Shown piece by piece: positions 35,498 through 44,492 of a stretch of 61,255 bases of DNA. The position numbers and the translations under genes were made by a program. This DNA is from Pseudomonadota bacterium. GTDB lineage: Bacteria; Pseudomonadota; Alphaproteobacteria; Rhodospirillales; Magnetospirillaceae. Each line of letters begins with the position of its first letter. Within the stretch, counting starts at the first letter, position 1. A model generated the notes under the pieces. The model saw only the letters and a program-made list of their open reading frames with translations, ran no database searches and had not been told where the DNA came from. Location: contig JAJXWP010000028.1 of assembly GCA_021781575.1 (NCBI GenBank), positions 1 through 61,255 of the forward strand. The letters run 5' to 3'.

Positions 35498-37663
35498 CTA
35501 CATCAGTACACCGACTTCGACTTTTCCCCGACGATCGAGAACGTCGACGGTAACGCTACCGCTGGGATGGCGAGACAGGCGCAAGTCGACGGCGGCGCCG
35601 CCGACGGCGAGGCCCCACACCTCCACCTGGGGCAGGGCCGGAGGCAGGCGTGGCCGGTCGAAGACGACCCGCGCCGGCTGGGCGTGTACTCGGAGGCCCA
35701 GGGAGGCCTGCAGGAGCATGAACACGGCGCCGCTGGACCACGCCTGGGGTATGCAGGCGACCGGGTAGAGGGTCGGCCCCTGGCCGCCCTGTCGGGCGAA
35801 GCCGCAGAACAGCTCGGGCAGCCGCTGCAGGTCGACCGCCGATGCGGCATCGAACATGGCGGCGAGGATGCGCTCCACCCCGTCCATTTCGCCGTACTGG
35901 GACAGGCCGGCGGCGATCATTGCATTGTCGTGTGGCCACACCGAGCCGTTATGATAGGACATCGGGTTGTAACGCATTTCGCCCTGGCCGAGGGTGCGGA
36001 CCCCCCAGCCCGAGAACAGGTCCTCCGAAGTCAGCGACGCGGCGGTAAGGCGGGCCCGTTCCGGCGAGGCGAGCCCGCTGAACAGGACATGCCCGGGATT
36101 GGAGCTGCGCACGCGGCACGGCCGCTTCCTGCCGTCCAGCGCCAGGGCATAGGTTTGCAGGTCTTCCAGCCAGAAGGCGTCCTCGAAGCGGCCGCGCAGG
36201 GTTTCCGCCTGCTCGTCGAGGCGCCGCCCCTGTTCCGCCTGGCCGAGCATCCGTGCCAGGCGCGCCGCTCCGCGCTTCGCCGCATAGACATAGCCCTGGA
36301 TCTCGCATAGCGCGATCGGTCCGGGGGCCAGCGAGCCGTCGGCGTGGGATACCGAATCGTCGCTGTCCTTCCAGCCCTGGTTGGACAATCCGTCCGGCCG
36401 CTTGCGCGCATATTCGATGAAGCCGTCGCCGTCCATGTCGCCGTAGCGGTCGATCCATTCGAGCGCCCGTTCCACATTGGGCCACAAGCCGCGCAGGAAT
36501 TCCTCGTCGCCGGAGCGCTCGCCATAGGCGGCGGCGAGGATGATGAACAGCGGCGTGGAATCGGCGCTGCCGTAGTAGCGGGAATAGGGGACTTCGCCCA
36601 GATTGGCCATTTCGCCCTGCCGGGCTTCGTGCAGGATTTTTCCCGGCTCGGCATCGCGTGCCGGATCTTCGTCCGATGCCTGGCAGGCGGCCAGAGTGGC
36701 CAGCACGCCTCGGGCAAGGCCGGGATTGAGCCACAGGACCTGCAGGGCGGTGATCAGACCGTCGCGCCCGAAGACCGTGCTGAACCAGGGTACCCCGGCG
36801 TAAGGGTAGGGGCCTTCGGGGAGATGGCTGACCAGCATGGCCAGGTCGGCGCTGGACCGCGCCAGCCAGTGGTTGAATTGTTCGTTCGACGAACGGACCC
36901 GGGCGACGTCGGGCGTCTGCAACTGGTCGACCAGCGCCCGCTGATGCGCTTCGAAGCGGGCGAGGGACGGAGCCTCGACGGCGCCGCTGTCGAAGGCGAT
37001 GGTATGCAGGAGCTCGAACGGGCGCTTGGCCGGGAGGCGCAGGACGAACCGGGCGCTGCCGGGGGAGATCTCCGCCGGCGTTTCGGAGAAGTCGATGCGG
37101 GTCCGTCGGGTGATCCCGTCAAGGCCGTCATAGAGCAGCGACACCGTCCGGTCGGCCACTTCCACATGGCGATGGCCGCGGGCTTTGCGCCGCATTCCGC
37201 GGACCTCGAAGACATCGGCGAAATCGGCATCGAAAATGAAGCTTACTTCGCTGTCGAGCGCCTGCTCGCCGTAGTTCTGGATCCGGGTGCGGCAGTAGAA
37301 CGCCCCCTGGTAAAGGAACATCGAGCGGAAGATATGGATGCTGCCGCGCTGCAGGATCCGGTCCTCCTCCTCCATCTGGATGTCGGGATTGGTCAGGTCC
37401 ACGGCGACAAAGGCGTTGCGCTCGTGCACGGTCGAGGACAACAGCAGCGGGCGCTGCTTCCCCAGCCGCAGTTCGTGGTGGGACAGCATCCGGGTGCCGG
37501 CGTGGTAAATGCCCTGCTCGCCGCCGCCGATGGTTCCGGTATCGCCGTAGCGGTCGAGGACGGCGAAGCTGTCGCCCTCCTTGAGGGTCAGCCGATTGCT
37601 CGCCAGTCGCGGCGAAGTCGCCAGGATATAGGCGTGGCCTTTGAACCTTATGATGTCGCTCAC
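35498..37663 (-). CDS. Amylo-alpha-1,6-glucosidase / glycogen debranching-like protein
   Basis: 721-aa protein: N-terminal beta-sandwich GDE_N_bis-type domain (FAVLDRYGDTGTIGGGEQGIY..., ~1-230) and a C-terminal (alpha/alpha)6 glycosidase-like domain (PWFSTVFGRDGLITALQ, NQGWKDSDDSVSHADGS, YHNGSVWPHDNAMIAAGL). Such proteins hydrolyse alpha-1,6 linkages or related glucosides. GTG at 37663 lies one base after the stop of the glycosyltransferase gene, so the two are co-translated and probably work on one alpha-glucan or compatible-solute pathway. Confidence 0.85.
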   Translation of the reverse strand: MSDIIRFKGHAYILATSPRLASNRLTLKEGDSFAVLDRYGDTGTIGGGEQGIYHAGTRMLSHHELRLGKQRPLLLSSTVHERNAFVAVDLTNPDIQMEEEDRILQRGSIHIFRSMFLYQGAFYCRTRIQNYGEQALDSEVSFIFDADFADVFEVRGMRRKARGHRHVEVADRTVSLLYDGLDGITRRTRIDFSETPAEISPGSARFVLRLPAKRPFELLHTIAFDSGAVEAPSLARFEAHQRALVDQLQTPDVARVRSSNEQFNHWLARSSADLAMLVSHLPEGPYPYAGVPWFSTVFGRDGLITALQVLWLNPGLARGVLATLAACQASDEDPARDAEPGKILHEARQGEMANLGEVPYSRYYGSADSTPLFIILAAAYGERSGDEEFLRGLWPNVERALEWIDRYGDMDGDGFIEYARKRPDGLSNQGWKDSDDSVSHADGSLAPGPIALCEIQGYVYAAKRGAARLARMLGQAEQGRRLDEQAETLRGRFEDAFWLEDLQTYALALDGRKRPCRVRSSNPGHVLFSGLASPERARLTAASLTSEDLFSGWGVRTLGQGEMRYNPMSYHNGSVWPHDNAMIAAGLSQYGEMDGVERILAAMFDAASAVDLQRLPELFCGFARQGGQGPTLYPVACIPQAWSSGAVFMLLQASLGLRVHAQPARVVFDRPRLPPALPQVEVWGLAVGGAAVDLRLSRHPSGSVTVDVLDRRGKVEVGVLM

Positions 37664-37664
37664 G

Positions 37665-38717
37665 TCACTCCACCGGGGCCAGGGTGGTGTCCGCCGTCGT
37701 GGGCGACAGCTGCCGGTAAAGGTCCAGATAGTCGTCGGCCATGCGGCTCGCCGAAAAGCGCCTTTCGAAGGTGATACGGCAGCGCCGCCGATCAAGGGCC
37801 AGGACGTCGTCGATCGCCTGTGCCGCCTGCTCGACGTCGTCGACCACCCGTCCGGTGACCCCGTCCTCGACGACTTCGGGTACGGCGCCGCTTCGGAAGG
37901 CCAGGACCGGCGTGCCGCAGGCCATCGCCTCGATCATCACCAGGCCGAACGGCTCGGGCCATTCGACGGGAAACAGCAGCGCCGCCGCGTCACCCAGGAA
38001 ACCCGCCTTGTGGCGTTCGTCGATCTCGCCGACGAATTCCACCAGCGAGCTATCGAAGAGGTGCCGGATGCTGTCGAAATATTCGCGATCCAGGGCGTCG
38101 ATCTTGGCGGCCACCTTCAACGGCAGGCCGCTCCGCCGGGCGATGGCGATGGCGCGGTCGACGCCCTTTTCCGGCGAAATGCGCCCGAGGAACGCCAGAT
38201 AGCCACCCTTGCCCTGGCCCGGCGCGAGGCTGCCTTCCGGCAGTCCGTGATAAACCGTTCCGCGCCAATTCAACAGAGGTAATGGCCGACGCTGGGCGTC
38301 GGATATAGAGGAGAGCGGCAGGCCATCGAAGACGCGGTACAAGGCCTGATAATCCGGAAGGTCCAGCCGGCCGTGCAAGGTGCTCAGCACTGGGACCTGG
38401 CAGCGCTTGGCGAAAGGATAGTGTAAATATTCTGTATGAAAATGTATAATATCAAACTCATTGCGAAGTTGTAACACGGCTTCAAGTTGCAAAATATGAT
38501 AAAGAATTCTATCTTTACAGACATTGTCGAGGCGTAGGGAGGTTTTGCATGTTGAGATAAGTCGTGCCGATGTGATCGAATCCCCACTTGCGAATAATGT
38601 AACCTGGTGCCCTCTCTGCACCAATTCTTCTGTAAGATAAGAAACTACTCTCTCCGTGCCGCCGTAAAGCTTCGGGGGGACGGCCTCATGCAAAGGCGAT
38701 ACCTGGGCGATGCGCAT
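37665..38717 (-). CDS. GT4-family glycosyltransferase with AT-rich N-terminal third
   Basis: 350-aa GT-B enzyme: MRIAQVSPLHEAVPPKLYGGTE at the N-terminus, donor-site motif FPVEWPEPFGLVMIEAMACGTPV in the C-terminal domain. Acceptor unknown. The first ~105 codons are conspicuously A/T-rich (about 33-45% G+C at 38400-38640) while the remainder is as GC-rich as the rest of the window, suggesting a mosaic gene. Confidence 0.9.
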   Translation of the reverse strand: MRIAQVSPLHEAVPPKLYGGTERVVSYLTEELVQRGHQVTLFASGDSITSARLISTCKTSLRLDNVCKDRILYHILQLEAVLQLRNEFDIIHFHTEYLHYPFAKRCQVPVLSTLHGRLDLPDYQALYRVFDGLPLSSISDAQRRPLPLLNWRGTVYHGLPEGSLAPGQGKGGYLAFLGRISPEKGVDRAIAIARRSGLPLKVAAKIDALDREYFDSIRHLFDSSLVEFVGEIDERHKAGFLGDAAALLFPVEWPEPFGLVMIEAMACGTPVLAFRSGAVPEVVEDGVTGRVVDDVEQAAQAIDDVLALDRRRCRITFERRFSASRMADDYLDLYRQLSPTTADTTLAPVE

Positions 38718-38842
38718 TCCTCCTCCTTATTTCCGACACATTTCCTCGCTAAGCCGTATTCTTATGAAGTGTTATTTAGGCTGGCAGCCCCCTGGAAACA
38801 TTGACCTTTGGGGGAAGAAACCCGCTGAGGATCTGGGGATAC
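38718..38842. other. Spacer upstream of the GT4 gene
   Basis: Start of the divergent intergenic region between the glycosyltransferase and rpoH. It has a CCCCC...GGGGG inverted pair near 38788-38816 and a TTGACC hexamer; nothing else I can support. Confidence 0.3.
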
Positions 38843-38871
38843 TTGACAGCGTATCTCGGGTGTCGCACAAT
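38843..38871 (+). promoter_or_regulatory. Candidate promoter of rpoH
   Basis: TTGACA (38843-38848) and CACAAT (38866-38871) with a 17-bp spacer, about 200 bp before rpoH. This gives a long leader that contains the short peptide ORF and the hairpin below. Confidence 0.55.
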
Positions 38872-38960
38872 TCCATCACGGTACGGAGCCCGTGTCGGGG
38901 CCGCACCGCTTGCCCGACCGAGAAAGGTGGGCATAGGTCGTGTCGCTTCAGAGGGAGGAT

Positions 38961-38996
38961 ATGACAATGGCTGTGATCGTTCGTCATCCCGGTTAG
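38961..38996 (+). CDS. 11-codon leader peptide ORF upstream of rpoH
   Basis: ATG directly behind the excellent ribosome site GAGGGAGGAT, encoding MTMAVIVRHPG then TAG. It lies between the candidate promoter and an attenuator-like hairpin. Too short to be a conventional protein; translation of it could influence folding of the rpoH leader. Purely sequence-based inference. Confidence 0.4.
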   Translation: MTMAVIVRHPG

Positions 38997-39012
38997 AGCT
39001 GCGCCTGTTTGG

Positions 39013-39053
39013 CCGCCCTCGCTGCCTGCGAGAGGCGGGGATCTTTAGTTTTT
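39013..39053 (+). promoter_or_regulatory. Attenuator-like hairpin before rpoH
   Basis: CCGCC-CTCGC, loop TGCCT, GCGAG-A-GGCGG (39013-39038) forms a 10-bp stem with one bulge, followed by the T-rich ATCTTTAGTTTTT ending 39053. rpoH's GGGAG ribosome site begins at 39056. The layout suits termination/antitermination or a heat-sensitive structure. Confidence 0.45.
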
Positions 39054-39068
39054 CCGGGAGAAGAATCG

Positions 39069-39968
39069 ATGTCTGCAATCTCTACCGCATTGCCCGTGCT
39101 TTCAGCCGATGGCGGTCTTGCCAAGTATCTGCGCGAGATACGGTCCTTTCCGGTCCTCCAGCCGGAGGAGGAATACATGCTCGCCAAACGCTGGCAGGAG
39201 CACGAGGACGTTGACGCCGCGCACCGCTTGGTGACCAGCCATTTGCGCCTGGTGGCCAAGATGGCTCTCGGCTTCCGTCACTACGGCCTGCCGCTGGCCG
39301 ACCTGATCAGCGAAGGCAACCTGGGACTGATGCGCGCCGTCAAGAAATTCGATCCCGACAAGGGGTTCCGCCTGGCGACCTACGCCATGTGGTGGGTGAA
39401 GGCGGCGCTGCACGAATATGTGCTCTCCAGCTGGTCGATGGTGCGCCTCGGCAGCGTGGCGGCGCACAAGAAGCTGTTCTTCAACCTGCGCCGGGTCAAG
39501 GCCAAGCTGCGCATCTTCGACGCCGATGGGCTGAGCAGCGACGACGTCAAGCGCATCGCCCATGAACTGGACGTGCCGGAAGCCGAAGTGCAGCTGATGA
39601 ACCAGCGCCTGGCGGCCCGCGACTCCTCGCTCAATACGCCGGTTTCGGCCGATATCACCGTCGAGCGCCAGGATCTTCTGGTGGATGATCGAGCCAACCA
39701 GGAAGTCCAGCTGGCCGAGCACGAGGAAGCCCGTTTGGGCAGCCGGCTGCTGGCCGAGGGGCTGAAGATTCTGGACAAGCGGGAACTCGATATCCTGACC
39801 GAGCGGCGCCTGCGCGAAAACCCGCTGACCCTCGAGGAATTGGGCACGCGGTACGGGGTCAGCCGCGAGCGCATCCGGCAAATCGAGAACCGTGCCTTCC
39901 TCAAGCTGCAGCAGGCAGTCATGGCTGCCGCCGCACAGCAGCCGGGCGGGCTGGAAGCGGCGGGCTGA
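39069..39968 (+). CDS. rpoH: RNA polymerase heat-shock sigma factor RpoH
   Basis: 299-aa sigma-32. Region 2 reads LVTSHLRLVAKMALGFRHYG, GLPLADLISEGNLGLMRAVKKFD and FRLATYAMWWVKAALHEYVL. The RpoH box KKLFFNLRRVKAKL distinguishes it from RpoD, and region 4 ends RYGVSRERIRQIENRAFLKLQ. ATG at 39069 with GGGAG upstream. Preceded by a leader with unusual structure. Confidence 0.96.
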   Translation: MSAISTALPVLSADGGLAKYLREIRSFPVLQPEEEYMLAKRWQEHEDVDAAHRLVTSHLRLVAKMALGFRHYGLPLADLISEGNLGLMRAVKKFDPDKGFRLATYAMWWVKAALHEYVLSSWSMVRLGSVAAHKKLFFNLRRVKAKLRIFDADGLSSDDVKRIAHELDVPEAEVQLMNQRLAARDSSLNTPVSADITVERQDLLVDDRANQEVQLAEHEEARLGSRLLAEGLKILDKRELDILTERRLRENPLTLEELGTRYGVSRERIRQIENRAFLKLQQAVMAAAAQQPGGLEAAG

Positions 39969-40098
39969 CCACCAGCGCTCCCGTCCCGGCGGCTTGTTAA
40001 GAGCCCCTGAAGTGATCGGCGATTGCTTCATCAGCTCTTAAGATGGGTGGATGGCCGGGGCGAAATCCGGCTATGACCACCGGCGAGAGGTGCCCGCC

Positions 40099-43000
40099 AT
40101 GGTGTTCGAAGCCCTGCCACCCGTCAGCGATTTCCGGCGTGACGCCATTCGCCGCGCCTGCCTTGCCGATGAGACGCAGCTCGTCGAGGCGCTGCTCGGC
40201 CAAGCCGCCTTCGCCCCGGATGCGGCAGGGCGCGTCGCTGCCGAGGCGTCGCAGCTGGTGGCCGGGGTGCGAGCCCGCAAGCCGGCCGGCCTTGACGCCT
40301 TTCTTCAGGAATATGGCCTGTCGAGCCAGGAAGGCGTGGTGCTCATGTGCCTTGCCGAGGCGTTGTTGCGGGTCCCCGACGACCAGACGCGTGATCTGCT
40401 GATCCGTGACAAGCTGCTCACCGGCGACTGGAGCCGGCACCTGGGGCGCAGCGGCTCGCTGCTGGTGAATGCCTCGACCTGGGCTCTGATGCTGACCGGG
40501 CGGGTGATTCAGCCCGATCGCGAGGCCGAGCGGAATCCCGCCGCCTTCTGGCGAAGGCTTGCCGCCCGCTCGGGAGAACCGATGATCCGCCAGGCTGTAG
40601 TCCAGGCGATGCGCATCATCGGCCGCCAGTTCGTCATGGGCCGCACCATCGACGAAGCGCTGCACCGGGCCGGCGGCGATCGGGCGCGCGGCTACAGGCA
40701 TTCCTTCGACATGCTGGGCGAAGCCGCCCGCACCGCGGCCGATGCGGAGCGCTACCTCGAAGCCTATTCCGCCGCCATCTCGGCGATCGGGCAGGCCGCT
40801 TCCGGAAAAGGGCCGGTCGAAGGCCCGGGAATTTCGGTGAAGCTGTCGGCGTTGCATCCCCGCTACGAGTTCGCACAGCACCGGCGGGTGATGGCGGAAC
40901 TGATGCCGCGCCTCGGCCGGCTGGTCGAGGAAGCCGCGTCCCGCGACATCGCGCTATGCATCGACGCCGAGGAGGCCGACCGCCTTGACCTGTCACTGGA
41001 TGTGGTCGCCGCCGCGCTGGACCTCGCACCCCGGCGCTGGGAAGGGTTCGGACTGGCGGTCCAGGCCTATCAGAAGCGGGCGCCGCTGGTCGTCGACTGG
41101 GTCGCCGAGGCGGCGCGGGCGCGCGGCATGCGGGTGCAAATGCGCCTGGTCAAAGGCGCCTACTGGGACAGCGAGATCAAACGGGCGCAGGAGCGCGGTC
41201 TTGCCGGCTATCCGGTCTACACCCGCAAGGAGGCGACCGACGTGTCCTATCTGGCCTGCGCCAAGCGAATGGCGGCGGCCGACGACGTCGTGTTTCCCCA
41301 GTTTGCCACGCACAACGCCCATACCCTGGCGGCGGTGCGGGAAATCGTTGGCCGCTGGCGGGCCCACGAGTTTCAGCGCCTGCACGGCATGGGCGAGGCG
41401 CTTTACGATCAGGTGGTGGACAAGGGCGCGGCTTGCCGGGTCTACGCCCCGGTGGGCAGCCACCAGGATCTGCTGCCTTATCTGGTCCGCCGACTGCTGG
41501 AGAACGGCGCCAATACCTCCTTCGTCAACCGTTTGGCCGACGCCGAGGCGCCGCTCGCCGAGCTGCTCGCCGACCCCGTCGAGACACTGTTGGCGCGGGC
41601 ATCGAAGCCGCATCCGGCGATACCTCTGCCGGCCGATGTCTATCGCCCGGAGCGGCGCAACTCCGCCGGGCTTGACCTGGCCGACCCGTCGACCGTCGGA
41701 CCGCTGGCCGAAGCCATGGCCGATGCCGCCAGCCGGTCGTGGGTGGCTTCGCCGCTGATCGGCGGCAAGGTGGCGACGGGAGAAAGCCGGCCGGTCACCG
41801 ACCCCTCGGATGTTGGCCACGAGGTTGGCGTGGTTACCGAGGCCGGCGATGAACAGGTGGGGCAGGCGGTGGCCGTGGCCTATGCGGCGGCGGCGCGCTG
41901 GGACGCCGTGGCGGTGGAAGACCGCGCCACCATCCTTGAGCGCGCGGCCGAGCTTTACCAGGAGGCGCGCGCCGAACTGATGGCGCTGCTGGTGCGCGAG
42001 GCCGGCAAGACCATCCCCGACGCCTTGGCCGAGTTGCGCGAGGCCGTCGATTACCTCCGCTATTATGCGGTGCGGGCGCGGGCCGATTTCGCCGCGGATG
42101 GGATCGCCCTGCCGGGTCCGACCGGCGAGGGCAACCGCCTGATCCTGCACGGGCGCGGGGCATTCGCCTGCATCAGCCCGTGGAACTTTCCCCTGGCGAT
42201 CTTCACCGGCCAGGTGGCCGCGGCGCTGGCCGCCGGCAATGCGGTGGTGGCCAAGCCGGCCGAGCAGACGCCGCTGGTCGCCGCCCAGGCGGTGCGCCTG
42301 CTGCATCAGGCCGGGGTGCCGGCCGAGGTGCTTGGCCTGCTTCCCGGAGACGGTCGGGTCGGCGCCCGGCTGGTGGCCGACGGCCGGATCGCCGGCATCG
42401 CCTTCACCGGATCCACCGAGACCGCCTGGGCCATCAACCGGGCACTGGCCGGCCGCAATGGACCGATCGTTCCGCTGATCGCCGAGACCGGTGGCCAGAA
42501 TGCGATGATCGTCGATTCCTCGGCATTGGCCGAGCAGGTGGCGCAGGACGTCCTGGCCTCGGCCTTCCAGAGCGCCGGGCAGCGCTGTTCAGCGTTGCGC
42601 CTGCTGTTCGTCCAGGACGAGGTCGCCGACAAGATCATCGCGATGATCGCCGGAGCCATGGCCGAGCTCAGTATCGGCGATCCGGGCCTGCTGGCCACGG
42701 ATGTCGGGCCGGTGATCGACGCCGCGGCGCGGGAGGCGCTGGCGGCCCACGCCGTCCGCATGGAGAGCGTCGGCCGCCTGCGCTATGCCTGCGCGTTGCC
42801 GGCCAGTGCCGAGCATGGCACCTTCTTCGCCCCGCGCCTGGTCGAAATCGACCGGCCTGGGCGCCTGGAAGGCGAGGTGTTCGGCCCGTTCCTGCATGTG
42901 GTGCGTTACCCGGCGTCGCGCCTGGACCAGGTGATCGAAGCGGTGGCGGCGACCGGCTATGGGCTGACCTTGGGCATCCACAGCCGGATCGATGCCACCA

Positions 43001-43224
43001 TCCGCCACATCGTCGGGCGGCTGCGGGTCGGCAATATTTATGTCAACCGCAGCATCATCGGCGCCGTGGTCGGCACGCAGCCGTTCGGCGGCGAAGGGCT
43101 GTCGGGCACCGGCCCGAAGGCCGGCGGCCCCCGCTACCTGTACCGCTTCGCCACCGAGCGCTGCATCGCCGTCAATACCGCGGCCGCCGGCGGTAATGCT
43201 GCCCTGCTGTCGCAGATGGAATAG
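40099..43224 (+). CDS. putA: PutA, bifunctional proline dehydrogenase / P5C dehydrogenase
   Basis: 1041-aa enzyme converting proline to glutamate. The N-terminal FAD-dependent proline dehydrogenase (beta/alpha)8 domain has GISVKLSALHPRYE, QMRLVKGAYWDSEIKRAQ and FATHNAHT; the C-terminal aldehyde dehydrogenase has ISPWNFPLAIFTGQ, ETGGQNAMIVD and the catalytic cysteine in SAGQRCSALR. There is no ribbon-helix-helix N-terminus, so it is the non-regulatory short form. ATG at 40099 behind GAGAGG is chosen over one 16 codons upstream. Confidence 0.96.
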   Translation: MVFEALPPVSDFRRDAIRRACLADETQLVEALLGQAAFAPDAAGRVAAEASQLVAGVRARKPAGLDAFLQEYGLSSQEGVVLMCLAEALLRVPDDQTRDLLIRDKLLTGDWSRHLGRSGSLLVNASTWALMLTGRVIQPDREAERNPAAFWRRLAARSGEPMIRQAVVQAMRIIGRQFVMGRTIDEALHRAGGDRARGYRHSFDMLGEAARTAADAERYLEAYSAAISAIGQAASGKGPVEGPGISVKLSALHPRYEFAQHRRVMAELMPRLGRLVEEAASRDIALCIDAEEADRLDLSLDVVAAALDLAPRRWEGFGLAVQAYQKRAPLVVDWVAEAARARGMRVQMRLVKGAYWDSEIKRAQERGLAGYPVYTRKEATDVSYLACAKRMAAADDVVFPQFATHNAHTLAAVREIVGRWRAHEFQRLHGMGEALYDQVVDKGAACRVYAPVGSHQDLLPYLVRRLLENGANTSFVNRLADAEAPLAELLADPVETLLARASKPHPAIPLPADVYRPERRNSAGLDLADPSTVGPLAEAMADAASRSWVASPLIGGKVATGESRPVTDPSDVGHEVGVVTEAGDEQVGQAVAVAYAAAARWDAVAVEDRATILERAAELYQEARAELMALLVREAGKTIPDALAELREAVDYLRYYAVRARADFAADGIALPGPTGEGNRLILHGRGAFACISPWNFPLAIFTGQVAAALAAGNAVVAKPAEQTPLVAAQAVRLLHQAGVPAEVLGLLPGDGRVGARLVADGRIAGIAFTGSTETAWAINRALAGRNGPIVPLIAETGGQNAMIVDSSALAEQVAQDVLASAFQSAGQRCSALRLLFVQDEVADKIIAMIAGAMAELSIGDPGLLATDVGPVIDAAAREALAAHAVRMESVGRLRYACALPASAEHGTFFAPRLVEIDRPGRLEGEVFGPFLHVVRYPASRLDQVIEAVAATGYGLTLGIHSRIDATIRHIVGRLRVGNIYVNRSIIGAVVGTQPFGGEGLSGTGPKAGGPRYLYRFATERCIAVNTAAAGGNAALLSQME

Positions 43225-43228
43225 TTGC

Positions 43229-43420
43229 TTACCGTTTTGCCGCGCAGGTGTTGACGCCCAGCAGGGTGTAGGCGGGGCAGAAGCCGATGCCGGCGGTGGC
43301 CAGGGGCACGACGCCGATCCAGGCCCATATGGGGCCGCCCAGCAGAGCAGCCCAGGCAACGAGGGCAAGGCCGACGAGGGCTCGGGCCGCGCGGTCGATG
43401 GTGCCGATATTCTTGGTCAT
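43229..43420 (-). CDS. DUF2892-family inner membrane protein
   Basis: 63-aa protein, MTKNIGTIDRAARALVG then two membrane helices and the conserved GFCPAYTLLGVNTC ending of the DUF2892/YgaP-like domain. It stands downstream of a Crp/Fnr regulator on the same strand. Convergent with putA, 4 bases away. Role unclear; the family is linked to sulfur or thiol handling in some bacteria. Confidence 0.88.
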   Translation of the reverse strand: MTKNIGTIDRAARALVGLALVAWAALLGGPIWAWIGVVPLATAGIGFCPAYTLLGVNTCAAKR

Positions 43421-43495
43421 GGAAATCTCGCAGTCGCCAAAGGTCGTTGATAGCCGTAGAGAGCCATGAAAACGCCTTTAACGTCAGTAACCTAG

Positions 43496-44173
43496 TCACA
43501 AACTTGTCTTGTTTGCAAGTTCGCTCAAGGCGGCACGCTCGGTCAATTCTATTCGCCCTCGGAAAAGCTTGACCCAGCCGCGCCGCTCGAAGTCCTTGAG
43601 CTGCCGGCTGATCACTTCGCGGGCCGTCCCCAGTTCTGTCGCCAATTCATAATGCGTCGCCTTGAGCTCGCTACCGGCGCCGGTATGGCCGATCAGCAAC
43701 TGGGCGAGGCGCATGTCGATGCGGCCGAAGGCGACTTCTTCGATCAGGCACAGCAGGTCGGAAATGCGGGTCGAATAGACGGAAAACACGAAACGGCGGA
43801 ACGGCGCCGAACTGGCCAGAAGGGAATGGAACACTTCGGCGGACAGCAGCACCGCCTTGACCTCGGACTCGGCGACGGCTTGGGCACCGTATTCCCGCCC
43901 GGTCATCAAGGACGAGGTGTTGAGAACGCAGGACTGACCTTCCTCGACGCGGTAAAGAACGATTTCGCGGCCGGTCTCCGATAGCTTCTGCACGCGGACG
44001 ACACCTTCGATGACCAGTGTGTAATCGTTCGACGGCGTTCCGTCCTGGAACACCACGCTGCCGGCCGGAATGGTGACCAGGCGGGCGTTCTGCACCATCC
44101 GGGCGAGCGACGGCCGGTCAAGGCCCTCGAGCATCGGAAAAGCAGAGATCCAGGTTTCCTTTGATTGCGACAT
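43496..44173 (-). CDS. Crp/Fnr-family transcription regulator
   Basis: 225-aa regulator: cyclic-nucleotide-type beta-roll (TIPAGSVVFQDGTPSNDYTLVIEGVVRV...), dimer helix, winged helix ELATELGTAREVISRQLKDFERRGW. No N-terminal cysteine cluster, so it is not an oxygen-sensing Fnr with [4Fe-4S]. ATG at 44173 has AGG 9 bases before; an ATG three codons earlier is possible. Pairing with DUF2892 suggests control of that gene. Confidence 0.88.
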   Translation of the reverse strand: MSQSKETWISAFPMLEGLDRPSLARMVQNARLVTIPAGSVVFQDGTPSNDYTLVIEGVVRVQKLSETGREIVLYRVEEGQSCVLNTSSLMTGREYGAQAVAESEVKAVLLSAEVFHSLLASSAPFRRFVFSVYSTRISDLLCLIEEVAFGRIDMRLAQLLIGHTGAGSELKATHYELATELGTAREVISRQLKDFERRGWVKLFRGRIELTERAALSELANKTSL

Positions 44174-44379
44174 GCTCGCCATCCTGCCTGCTTCGGCAAT
44201 ATTTGGCCAGGGTTCCTCTTGCCTGATTGCGACAAATGTTAGAACCCCTGCCTCAGGGTACGAGGATATATAACGCTGCTATTTCGCTCGTCATATTGCG
44301 CTTTCCTGCCGGCAATACCTACGCTGTGCATGGTGGTGAATGCGATGTCTTCACCGGAGATCAACTTGCAGCAATACCT

Positions 44380-44467
44380 CCCGGTCACCGGGCAAGGCGG
44401 CCGATAGGTCGAAAGACCGCTGGTGAGGCTCCGACGGATGGCCGCCACGCCATCCGTCCTGACCGGG
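44380..44467 (+). ncRNA. Candidate structured RNA / leader of the hybrid kinase
   Basis: Nested pairing in 88 bases: an 8-bp closing helix CCCGGTCA (44380-44387) with TGACCGGG (44460-44467); inside it GGTC-GAAA-GACC with a GNRA tetraloop (~44407-44418); and a 10-bp perfect stem GACGGATGGC (44433-44442) with GCCATCCGTC (44449-44458). The 5' strand of the closing helix can also pair with CCGGG at 44388-44392, giving a mutually exclusive hairpin. It ends 25 bases before the kinase ATG. Matches no riboswitch I recognise. Confidence 0.5.
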
Positions 44468-44492
44468 CGATAGCGACAATCGGGGAGAAACA

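Noticed and set aside
44200-44250. FNR/Crp-type box upstream of the Crp/Fnr gene (TTGCCTGATTGCGACAA)
   Set aside because: Half-site spacing does not fit TTGAT-N4-ATCAA.
44227-44492. Small protein-coding ORF upstream of the hybrid kinase
   Set aside because: It overlaps the structured region, continues as a shadow into the kinase gene and lacks protein-like composition.
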